Source of the DNA: Lysobacter sp. 5GHs7-4
GTDB taxonomy: Bacteria > Pseudomonadota > Gammaproteobacteria > Xanthomonadales > Xanthomonadaceae
Length of the DNA stretch: 64,000 nucleotides
NCBI RefSeq assembly: GCF_021284765.1
Contig: NZ_CP089924.1
Location: 1,940,001-2,004,000 of the forward strand
Direction of reading: 5' to 3'
How positions within the stretch are numbered: position 1 is the stretch's first letter; each line of letters opens with the position of its first letter. Position numbers and translations under genes: made by a program. Positions 53,530 to 61,079 of the stretch are shown here, piece after piece. The notes beneath the pieces are model-generated. The model had not been told where the DNA came from and searched no databases. It saw only the letters and a list, made by a program, of their open reading frames with translations.

Positions 53530-54128
53530 GGGGCGGGGGCGTCTTCGGCGCGCAGGCGTACCCGATCACGTGTGGCGTCGCGCAGCTGCGCTTTCAAGGC
53601 GTCGAGGCGGTTTTCGGGCAGACGGATGCGCGTACGGGCGCCGCCGGCCTCGTAGGCCTCGTCCAGTTTCTCGGCGCCGTGCGCGGCCAGGGCGGCGTGC
53701 ACGGCGCCGGTGTCCTCGAAGGCGTAGCTCAGCTGCGCGGTGCGCAGCACGATCAGTTCGCGGCGTTCGGCGCGGCGCAGGCATTCGGCCGCGCAGCCGC
53801 CGTAGGCGCGCACCAGGCCGCCAGCGCCGAGCTTGATGCCGCCGTACCAGCGCGTGACCACGGCCACGACGCGGTCGTAGCCCTGGCCCTCGATCGCGGC
53901 CAGGATCGGCCGCCCGGCGGTGCCGGCCGGTTCGCCGTCGTCGTTGAAACGGTACCGCGCGCCGATCCGGTAGGCCCAGCAGTTGTGGGTGGCGGCCGGG
54001 TCGGCGACGCGCGCGAGGAACGCCAGCGCGGCCTCGGGCGTCTCGACCGGCGCGGCCAGGGCCAGGAAGCGGCTGTGCTTGACCTCGATCTCGTGGACGG
54101 CCTCGCGCGCCAGGGTGGCCGCGCTCAA
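53526..54128 (-). CDS. YigZ (IMPACT-type) family protein
   Basis: A 200-residue protein with the YigZ/IMPACT core: HEIEVKHSRFLALAAPVET at the start, AYRIGARYRFNDDGEPAGTAGRPIL, VVAVVTRWYGGIKLGAGGLVRAY, and a C-terminal EF-G-like domain (AQLSYAFEDTG to the end). The start is a TTG at 54128, since no ATG or GTG gives a family-like N-terminus, and GAGGG lies about 7 nt upstream. It follows the regulator gene's stop by 10 bp and overlaps the ABC gene by 4 bp. Family function is unclear. Confidence 0.88.
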   Translation of the reverse strand: MSAATLAREAVHEIEVKHSRFLALAAPVETPEAALAFLARVADPAATHNCWAYRIGARYRFNDDGEPAGTAGRPILAAIEGQGYDRVVAVVTRWYGGIKLGAGGLVRAYGGCAAECLRRAERRELIVLRTAQLSYAFEDTGAVHAALAAHGAEKLDEAYEAGGARTRIRLPENRLDALKAQLRDATRDRVRLRAEDAPAP

Positions 54129-54138
54129 GGCGCCGCCC

Positions 54139-55248
54139 TCATCGCAGCAGCGCGCGCAGGTCGTCGGGGATGCGCACCCGCGGATGCGACTTGCGGAACA
54201 GCGCCAGGCTGGCGCGCGCCTCCTCGGCCTGGCCGGCGTCGCGGCGGGCGCGGATGCGGTCCAGCCAGTCGGCGCGCTCCAGGCGCGCGTCTTCTCGCAC
54301 CGGCGGCAGTGGGAATGCGGCCGGCCGGACCTCACTGGTCGGCTGCGCGGCCTCGACCTCGGCGCGCTTGACGCGCGAGCCGGTGACCTCGACCCGGTCC
54401 AGCGTATCGGCCTGCTTGGCCGCCGACGGTGCCGCCTGCGCCTGCTTGGCTTCCGACCGCTGCATCTGCGCGGCGGCCTCGGCTTCGCGGCGTTCCTCGG
54501 CCGCGTCGGCGGCGCGTCGTGAGCGGGTCGGGACCAGGCCGAAGTTGTCGGAGGCGTCGGCGCCGGCCGGAGCGGACGCGGCCGCCGGCATCGGCGGCGC
54601 GTAGGCCGGCGCCGCGCGCGCGGCCGCCGCGTTGCCGGCGACCACGCCGGCAGCGGCGTCACTGGCGGCGGCATCGCTGGCGTCGGCGAGCGCGGCCTTG
54701 TCGTTGCGCTGCTGGCGCAGGTCGCGCGGCGGCGGCGACGGCGCGTCGCTGTCCAGGTAACCCTGCGCCGCGGCGTCTTCGGCCGGCTTGGCCGCGGCGG
54801 CCGCCAGCGACGGCGCCGCAGGCGCGGCGGCGGTCGCCGCAGCGCTGGGCGCGGCCTGCGCTGCGATCGGTGCCGGAGGCGGCGGCGGAGCGATCAACTC
54901 GCGCGGACGCGAAATCATTTCGGCGCTGGTGTAGGCGCCGTCGGCGGGTTCGTGGATCGGCGCTTCCCGCGACGGGCTGATCGGGCGCAGCTGCCAGACC
55001 ACGCCCACCGCCAGCGCCATGGTCGCGGCCACGCCGAGACCGGTGATCAGGCCGCCGGGAATCGCGCTCAGCGCCCAGCGCCGGCGCGCGCGTTGCGGCG
55101 CGCGCGTGCTCGCCGCAGCGGCGTGCGCCGCGGCCAGGATCTTCGCGTCCAACGCGGGCGAGGGACCGTCGTGCGGCCCCAGCCGCGCCAGGCGGTCGGC
55201 CAGGGCGCGTTCTTCGGGCGACAACGGATCGGGGGTCTGGCGCTTCAT
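54139..55248 (-). CDS. Membrane-anchored regulator of the adjacent ECF sigma factor (putative anti-sigma)
   Basis: A 369-residue single-span protein. A cytoplasmic part of about 60 residues (PLSPEERALADRLARLGPHD) precedes one helix (SAIPGGLITGLGVAATMALA, about 61-88). The periplasmic part is rich in Ala and Pro. At 282-303 it has TLDRVEVTGSRVKRAEVEAAQP, split here as TLDRVEVTGS then RVKRAEVEAAQP, like xanthomonad TonB-dependent receptor N-termini. The C-terminus (WLDRIRARRDAGQAEEARASL, ending PDDLRALLR) is a helical hairpin. No zinc-binding His/Cys motif is seen. It overlaps the sigma gene by 4 bp, which suggests an anti-sigma factor. A resembling receptor-like segment is in the VWA protein at 58897-60816. 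Confidence 0.72.
   Translation of the reverse strand: MKRQTPDPLSPEERALADRLARLGPHDGPSPALDAKILAAAHAAAASTRAPQRARRRWALSAIPGGLITGLGVAATMALAVGVVWQLRPISPSREAPIHEPADGAYTSAEMISRPRELIAPPPPPAPIAAQAAPSAAATAAAPAAPSLAAAAAKPAEDAAAQGYLDSDAPSPPPRDLRQQRNDKAALADASDAAASDAAAGVVAGNAAAARAAPAYAPPMPAAASAPAGADASDNFGLVPTRSRRAADAAEERREAEAAAQMQRSEAKQAQAAPSAAKQADTLDRVEVTGSRVKRAEVEAAQPTSEVRPAAFPLPPVREDARLERADWLDRIRARRDAGQAEEARASLALFRKSHPRVRIPDDLRALLR
54340..54405 (-). other. TonB-receptor-like segment in the regulator
   Basis: Encodes LDRVEVTGSRVKR followed by AEVEAAQP in the periplasmic part of the membrane regulator. See the matching segment at 60403-60465. Confidence 0.7.
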
Positions 55249-55799
55249 TCGTTCAGCCTCAGCCGCAGCTTGTCCATCGCATAGCGCAGCCTTGATTTAA
55301 CCGTTTCTCGTCCGGCGCCCGTGATGTCGCCGATCTCCTCCAGGCTCAGCTCCTGCTCCAGCCTCAGCAGCACCACCTCGCGCTGCTCCTCGGGCAGCTC
55401 CTCGATCGCACGCTGCAGGCGGCGGCGCTGTTCGAATTCGGACAGTTCGCGCTCGGGCGTGGTCGGATCGGGCACGCGCGCGGCGCGTTCGTCGCCGTCT
55501 TCGGGCGTGGCGGGGCGGTGCTTGAGGCCGCGCCAGTAGTCGTTGAGCCGATTGTGGGCGATGCGGAACAGCCAGGTGCTGAATGCGGCGTCGGGCTTCC
55601 AGCCGTGGCGCGCGGCGATCACGCGCTGCCAGACGTCCTGGAAGAACTCGTCGGCCAGCGCCGAATCGCGAACCTGGCGCAGCAGGAAGCGGTACAGCGG
55701 CCCACGGTGGCGCGCGTACAGGGTCTCGAACGCCGCCGTATCGCCGCCCGTCCAGGCCAGCATCAATACGTCGTCGCTCGCGTCCGCAGCCGAATTCAT
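55245..55799 (-). CDS. ECF-type RNA polymerase sigma factor
   Basis: A 184-residue sigma factor. Region 2 has FETLYARHRGPLYRFLLRQV, DEFFQDVWQRVIAAR and FSTWLFRIAHNRLNDYWRG; region 4 has AIEELPEEQREVVLLRLEQ, SLEEIGDITGAGRETVKSRLRYAMDKLR. A linker of about 40 polar residues lies between them. It differs clearly from RpoE (26488-27090). The start is ATG 55799; an upstream ATG at 55889 is less likely. It overlaps the regulator by 4 bp, the usual coupling of sigma and anti-sigma. It is divergent from the c-di-GMP gene. Confidence 0.9.
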   Translation of the reverse strand: MNSAADASDDVLMLAWTGGDTAAFETLYARHRGPLYRFLLRQVRDSALADEFFQDVWQRVIAARHGWKPDAAFSTWLFRIAHNRLNDYWRGLKHRPATPEDGDERAARVPDPTTPERELSEFEQRRRLQRAIEELPEEQREVVLLRLEQELSLEEIGDITGAGRETVKSRLRYAMDKLRLRLNE

Positions 55800-55994
55800 C
55801 CGCGGCAGGGTAAGGGTTGGCGCCGCCGACGGGAAGCCATGGCGTGCCGGACGCGCGGAGCGGGGGGTGGGAGCGGTCGCCAGGTGCATGTCCGGACGAA
55901 CGGCCCAAGGGGCGCGACGGGGTTGGCGGTTCGTGAACGCCCGGTCAGGCTATCCTGCATCCTGCGTTGTAAGACGTGAACGATCCAGAGGCCT

Positions 55995-58907
55995 GTGGCG
56001 GTGCAAACAACCGGAAGGCCAGCCAGCGGCGCCGTGGCCGCGTCGCCAGACAGCTGCGACCAGCTCGCGGCGGTGCTGCGCGATGGCCTGCCGCAAGGCT
56101 CGCAAGTGGCCGTGCGCTGGCTGGACGCGCGCGGCGTGGCCGGCGGGTCGGCCGCCGGCAACGGGCCGGAGTCGGCCGCGGCCGCCGAACGGCTGTTGAA
56201 CGGCCATGGGCCCGGACCCGAACGCCACGACCGCCTGGAAGCCTCGTGGACCTTGGGCGACGGCACCCGCGCGGCGCTGTGCGCGCAGTTGGGCGCGCCG
56301 CTGGAAGACGCCGCGCGCGCGCCCTGGCTGGCGCTGGCGCAGCGCCTGATCGCCGCCGAACTGCAGGCCGCGCGCGCGCAGGCGCGCGCCGAGTCGCTGG
56401 AAAAATCCGAACGCCTGCAGCAGGCCTTGTACGAGATCGCCGATCTGGCCGGCTCGGACCTGGACATGATCGACATGCTGCGCCGCATCCACGGCGTGGT
56501 CGGCGGCCTGATGTACGCCGAGAACTTCTATATCGTGCTTTACGACGACGTGCGCGACAGCCTGCGCTTCCTGTACTTCGCCGACCGCATCGACACCTAC
56601 ATCGCCGAACCCGATCTGGAGATCCGCGCCGCCGAGATGCCCAACAGCCTGACCCTGGCGCTGCTGCGCCACGGCGAGCCGCTGCTGGGCTCGTCGGTGT
56701 CGGTGCGCGAACAGCTCGGCGTCACCCAGGACCTCACCCACGGCCCGGACAGCGAAGACTGGCTGGGCGTGCCGATGCGCCGCGACGACCGCGTCTGCGG
56801 CGCGATCGTGGTGCAAAGCTACGACCGTCCCGGCCTGTACGGCGACGAGGAACGCGCGCTGCTGGCCTTCGTCGCCCAGCACATCCTGACCGCTTTGGAC
56901 CGCTTCCGCGCCCGCGAGGAGCTCGAACGCCGCGTCGCCGAGCGCACCCAGGCGCTGCAGCTGAGCAACCGCGACCTGCAGGCCGAGATCATCGAGCGCC
57001 AGCGCGCCGAACGCCTGCAGCGCGCGCTGTTCCGCATCGCCGAGCTGTCGATCACCTCCGAGACGCTGGAGCGTTTCTACGCCCAGGTCCACGACGTGGT
57101 CAGCGAGCTGCTGTACGCGCGCAACTTCTACATCGCCCTGATCACCGACGACGGCGAACACCTGGAATTTCCGTACTCGATCGACGAACGCGACCCGACC
57201 CGCGAGAGCCGCCGTCTGGGCGCGGGCCTGACCGAGTACGTGATCAAGCGCGGCCAGGCCCTGCTGGCCGATCGCAACCGCATTGCCAGCCTGGAGGCGG
57301 CCGGGCTGGTGCGCAGCCTGGGCTCGCAGGCGCATTGCTGGCTGGGCGTGCCGTTGTTCCGCGGCGATCACGTGGTTGGCGTGATCGCGGTGCAAAGCTA
57401 CTCGCCGGCGATCGCCTTCACCGTGCGCGACCAGGAACTGCTGACCTTCGTCGCCCACCACATCAGCAACGGCCTGGCGCGCAAGCAGACCCAGGACCGT
57501 CTGGTCGCGGCGCATTCGGAACTCGAACAGCGCGTGGCCTCGCGCACGCGCGAGCTGGCGCAGGCCAACAGCGAGCTGCTGTCGCAGATCGGCGAACGCC
57601 TGCGCGCCGAGCAGCAGCTCACCCATCAGGCCCTGCACGACACCCTGACCGGACTGCCCAACCGCGGCCAGCTGCTGGAACGGCTGGAGACCGCGATCCT
57701 GCGCGCGCAGCGCGATCCGGGGCGGCAGTTCGCGGTGCTGTTCCTGGACCTGGACCGCTTCAAACTGGTCAACGACAGCGTCGGCCATTCGGCCGGCGAC
57801 GAACTGCTGATCGAGGCCGGGCGCCGCATCGTCGCCGCGGTGCGCACCGGCGACACGGTCGCGCGCCTGGGCGGCGACGAGTACGCGATCCTGGTCGACG
57901 AGATCGACGGCCTGCGCGTGGCCGAGGAATTGTCGCAGCGCATCCTGCGCGCGCTGGGCGAGCCGTGCTGGGTGGCCGGGCGCGAGGTGTTCCCCTCGGC
58001 CAGCCTGGGCATCGCAATGTGGCACCCGCGCTACCGCAGCGGCGTCGAGCTGTTGCGCGACGCCGACGCCGCGATGTACCGCGCCAAGTCCGCCGGCCGC
58101 GACCGCTGCGCGGTGTTCGATGAGGCCATGCGCGAGCAGGCGGTGCGCATCCTCGACCTGGAAGCCGACCTGCGTCGCGCCATCAACGGCGACGGCTTCA
58201 TCGCCTACTACCAGCCGATCGTGCGCCTGAGCGACCGCAGCGTGATCGGTCACGAAGCCTTGCTGCGCTGGCGCCACGAACGCCGCGGCCTGCTGCTGCC
58301 CAGCGACTTCATCGGCCTGGGCGAGGACAGCGGCCTGATCGAGGAAGTCGACTGGCTGCTGTATGCGCAAGTGATGCGGCAGCTGGCCCAAGGCGGCGAG
58401 GGCTATGTGTCGGTCAACGTCTCGCCGCGGCATTTCCGCGCCGCCGACTTCGCCGACCGCCTGCTGCGCATGATCGACGAGGCCGGCGCCGATCCGCACC
58501 GCCTGCGCATCGAGATCACCGAGGGCGCGCTGCTGGACGACGTGCCGCGCGCGCTGCGCATGCTGCGCACCCTGCGCGGCCATGGCGTGCTGGCGCAGCT
58601 GGACGACTTCGGTACCGGATTCTCGGCGCTGTCCTACCTGCACCGGTTCCCGATCGAATGCCTGAAGATCGACCAGAGCTTCGTCGCCGGCCTGGTCGGC
58701 GAAACCCGTCCCGAGAGCGTGGCGGTGGTGCGCGCGATCCAGGCCTTGGCCGGTACCTTGGGCATCCACACCATCGGCGAGGGCGTGGAAAACGACGCCC
58801 AGCTCGCGGCCTTGCGCGAACTGGGCTGTGCCTACGGCCAGGGCTATCTGTTCGGACACCCGGCCGAGGCCGTGTCGACGTCGCAGCGGTCGCTGCTCAG
58901 TCACTGA
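55995..58907 (+). CDS. GAF-GAF-GGDEF-EAL c-di-GMP protein
   Basis: A 970-residue protein starting at a GTG (55995, second GTG at 56001). Two GAF-like sensor domains begin near residues 140 and 345 (each has an ARNFYI/AENFYI element and a SWLGVP/CWLGVP motif). Coiled-coil linkers follow. The GGDEF domain has RLGGDEYAIL with the inhibitory I-site R-T-G-D five residues before it. The EAL domain has HEALLRW, VNVSPRHFR, EITEGALLD and DDFGTGFSALSYL with the catalytic acidic residues. Both domains look competent, so net synthesis or breakdown cannot be told. It is divergent from the ECF sigma gene and runs tail-to-tail, with an 11-bp overlap, into the VWA gene. Confidence 0.92.
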   Translation: MAVQTTGRPASGAVAASPDSCDQLAAVLRDGLPQGSQVAVRWLDARGVAGGSAAGNGPESAAAAERLLNGHGPGPERHDRLEASWTLGDGTRAALCAQLGAPLEDAARAPWLALAQRLIAAELQAARAQARAESLEKSERLQQALYEIADLAGSDLDMIDMLRRIHGVVGGLMYAENFYIVLYDDVRDSLRFLYFADRIDTYIAEPDLEIRAAEMPNSLTLALLRHGEPLLGSSVSVREQLGVTQDLTHGPDSEDWLGVPMRRDDRVCGAIVVQSYDRPGLYGDEERALLAFVAQHILTALDRFRAREELERRVAERTQALQLSNRDLQAEIIERQRAERLQRALFRIAELSITSETLERFYAQVHDVVSELLYARNFYIALITDDGEHLEFPYSIDERDPTRESRRLGAGLTEYVIKRGQALLADRNRIASLEAAGLVRSLGSQAHCWLGVPLFRGDHVVGVIAVQSYSPAIAFTVRDQELLTFVAHHISNGLARKQTQDRLVAAHSELEQRVASRTRELAQANSELLSQIGERLRAEQQLTHQALHDTLTGLPNRGQLLERLETAILRAQRDPGRQFAVLFLDLDRFKLVNDSVGHSAGDELLIEAGRRIVAAVRTGDTVARLGGDEYAILVDEIDGLRVAEELSQRILRALGEPCWVAGREVFPSASLGIAMWHPRYRSGVELLRDADAAMYRAKSAGRDRCAVFDEAMREQAVRILDLEADLRRAINGDGFIAYYQPIVRLSDRSVIGHEALLRWRHERRGLLLPSDFIGLGEDSGLIEEVDWLLYAQVMRQLAQGGEGYVSVNVSPRHFRAADFADRLLRMIDEAGADPHRLRIEITEGALLDDVPRALRMLRTLRGHGVLAQLDDFGTGFSALSYLHRFPIECLKIDQSFVAGLVGETRPESVAVVRAIQALAGTLGIHTIGEGVENDAQLAALRELGCAYGQGYLFGHPAEAVSTSQRSLLSH

Positions 58908-60816
58908 CCGCCGCGGTGCGCGCCGGTTCGCCCTCGATCAGGGCGCGGGCGCGCTGCACCAGGCCGATGAACTCGCCCTGCTGGTTGCCGCAGTCGTCCG
59001 AGCAGGCGGCGCGCGCTTCGCGGGCGATGCGTTCCCAGCCCCAACCGTCGTAGCGGCTGCCGCCGCGCAGCGCATCGGCGAAGGCCGCCACCGATGCCGC
59101 GAAGCGCATCGATTCGCTCGGCCTCGCGCGCAACTGCGAGCGCAGGATCGGCGTCTGGATCAGCCGGCTGCTGTCCGCACCGCCGTCGTCCTGTCCCGGC
59201 CGCTTGTAGCGCAGCTTGAGGTTGGCGATCTCGCCGCCCTTGCCGGCCTGCGCGGCGGGCGCGTCGCGGTAGCGCAGCACCGGCAGGCGCGCGGCGGTGG
59301 AGCCGACCGGCGTCAGTTCGTACAGCGCGGTGACCTCGTGGCCGGCGCCGATGTCGCCGGCGTCGACCTTGTCGTTGTCGAAGTCTTCATGCTTGAGGAT
59401 GCGGTTCTCGTAGCCGATGAGGCGGTACTCGGACACCAGCGCCGGGTTGAACTCGACCTGGATCTTCACGTCGCGGGCGATGGTCAGCATGGTCGAACCC
59501 ATTTCCTCGACCAGCACCTTGCGCGCCTCCTGCACGGTGTCGATGTAGGCGTGGTTGCCGTCGCCGACGTCGGCGAGCTTTTCCGACAGCGCGTCGTTGT
59601 AGTTGCCCTGGCCGAAGCCCAGCGTGGTCAGCGCGATGCCGCTCTTGCGCTGATCGGCGACCAGGGTTTCCAGCGCGTTCTGGTTGACGGTGCCGACATT
59701 GAAATCGCCGTCGGTGGCCAGGATCACCCGGTTCACGCCGCCCTTGACGTAGGCCTGCTTGGCCATCGCATAGGCCAGGCGGATGCCGTCGCCGCCGTTG
59801 GTGCTGCCGCCGGCCTGCAGGCGGTCCAGCGCCTCCAGGATCTCGCCTTGGCGGTCGCCCGAGGTCGGCGGCAGCACCAGTCCGGCCGAACCGGCGTAGA
59901 CCACGATCGAGATGCGGTCCTGCGGGCGCAGCTGACGGGTCAACATGCTGAAGGCGCTCTTGAGCAGCGGCAGTTTGTCGGGCGCGTCCATCGAGCCGGA
60001 GGTGTCGATCAGGAACACCAGGTTGGCCGGCGGCAGCGCCGCCTTGGGCACGTCGTAGCCCTTGATGCCGATCATCAGCAACTGGCGCTGCGCGTTCCAC
60101 GGCGCCGGCGCGAGTTCGGTGGTGACCCGGAACGGCGTGTCGCGCGTGGTCGGCGCGGGGTGGTTGTAGTCGAAGTAGTTGATGAATTCCTCGGCGCGCA
60201 CCGAATCGGCCGGCGGGCGCACACCCTGGTTGAGCATGCGGCGGACATTCGAATAGCTGCCGGTGTCGACGTCGATCGAGAACGTGGACAGCGGCTCATC
60301 GGCGGTGCGGCGCACCGGGTTGTCCTCGCGCTCGGCGTATTTTTCGGTGTTGGCCGGCTGCGCCATCAGGCCCGCGCTGGGCATGGGCGGCGCGACCATG
60401 AGCGGCATCGCGCTTTCGACCTGGGTGCGCTTGATGCGGCTGCCGCTGACCGCGATGGCTTCCAGCGCGGGGGCGGGCGCCATTTGCTTGGCTTCGGCGT
60501 AGCCCAGCGCGCGGGGCGGCGGGGGCGGCGCGCCCGGGGGGCTGCGGCGGCTCAGGACGGCTTGCGGCACGGCTGCGTCGGCGGCAGCCTTGGACGCGTC
60601 CGCGCCGGCGATCGCGGCGGCGGCCTCGTCGCGGATCGCCGCCACGTCGGCGGGCGAGGGCGTGCTTTGCGCGGCGTGACGCTCCCCGCGCGTGTCGGTC
60701 TGGCCGGCGCTGGGCGCATCGTCGCGGGCGCTGGTATGGCAGGCGCTGAGCGCGAGCGCGCCCAGGATCGCGGCGAACAGGACGGTGGTCTGCTTCGGGT
60801 GCGGGGTGGCGTGCAT
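58897..60816 (-). CDS. YfbK-type VWA domain lipoprotein (DUF3520)
   Basis: A 639-residue lipoprotein starting at ATG 60816, which has a CTGGAG site. The lipobox is LALSAC (Cys26). An Ala/Pro-rich region follows, with LEAIAVSGSRIKR at 118-130 and TQVESAMP after it. Then come a von-Willebrand-like N-domain (FSIDVDTGSYSNVRRML) and the VWA domain with a complete MIDAS: Asp271-x-Ser-x-Ser275 (LIDTSGSM), a Thr, and DGDFNVG. The C-terminal DUF3520 region follows, ending with a Cys pair (AACSDDCGNQQGEF). Such proteins sit near ECF sigma genes in some gammaproteobacteria. The stop overlaps the c-di-GMP gene by 11 bp. Confidence 0.9.
   Translation of the reverse strand: MHATPHPKQTTVLFAAILGALALSACHTSARDDAPSAGQTDTRGERHAAQSTPSPADVAAIRDEAAAAIAGADASKAAADAAVPQAVLSRRSPPGAPPPPPRALGYAEAKQMAPAPALEAIAVSGSRIKRTQVESAMPLMVAPPMPSAGLMAQPANTEKYAEREDNPVRRTADEPLSTFSIDVDTGSYSNVRRMLNQGVRPPADSVRAEEFINYFDYNHPAPTTRDTPFRVTTELAPAPWNAQRQLLMIGIKGYDVPKAALPPANLVFLIDTSGSMDAPDKLPLLKSAFSMLTRQLRPQDRISIVVYAGSAGLVLPPTSGDRQGEILEALDRLQAGGSTNGGDGIRLAYAMAKQAYVKGGVNRVILATDGDFNVGTVNQNALETLVADQRKSGIALTTLGFGQGNYNDALSEKLADVGDGNHAYIDTVQEARKVLVEEMGSTMLTIARDVKIQVEFNPALVSEYRLIGYENRILKHEDFDNDKVDAGDIGAGHEVTALYELTPVGSTAARLPVLRYRDAPAAQAGKGGEIANLKLRYKRPGQDDGGADSSRLIQTPILRSQLRARPSESMRFAASVAAFADALRGGSRYDGWGWERIAREARAACSDDCGNQQGEFIGLVQRARALIEGEPARTAAVSD
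60403..60465 (-). other. TonB-receptor-like segment in the VWA lipoprotein
   Basis: Encodes LEAIAVSGSRIKR followed by TQVESAMP. It aligns with the regulator's segment at 54340-54405: 11 of the 21 aligned positions are identical, and several others are conservative changes. Confidence 0.7.
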
Positions 60817-60936
60817 GCGGGCATCTCCAGGGTGGTCCTGGGTGGCAAACGCATGGCATCGGCGAGTGGGGTTAGGGGCTATGGGATCGAGTGCGTTCGC
60901 GCTGAGCGCTCGTCCCTCCCCCCAACCCGCACCCCG

Positions 60937-60959
60937 GCCCGATCGCTTCACGATCGGGC
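60937..60959. repeat. Palindromic repeat upstream of the VWA gene
   Basis: GCCCGATCG-CTTCA-CGATCGGGC with a 9-bp perfect stem, followed by another smaller stem GCGAGCC-AGT-GGCTCGC (60972-60988). The block sits inside a dispersed element with the outer arms CCCTCCCCCCAACCC and GGGAGAGGGGGTGGGGCGAGGG (60914-61035). It separates the VWA and aldehyde dehydrogenase genes. Confidence 0.75.
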
Positions 60960-61079
60960 GTTCGGCGCAGCGCGAGCCAGTGGCTCGCAAGCGCTGCTTC
61001 TCACCTCGTGAACGGGAGAGGGGGTGGGGCGAGGGCCGCGAGGCATCGCCCTCGCGCCGCCCCCCAATCGATCGACGCC

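Noticed and set aside
54139..55248. Regulator as a FecR-type anti-sigma factor
   Set aside because: I see no FecR domain, no C-terminal signal-receiving STN partner and no TonB receptor gene in the cluster; only the short receptor-like segment recalls such systems.
55950..58904. Minus-strand open frame of 984 codons opposite the GGDEF-EAL gene
   Set aside because: Same kind of antisense shadow: the plus-strand frame has all c-di-GMP motifs and the minus frame has none.
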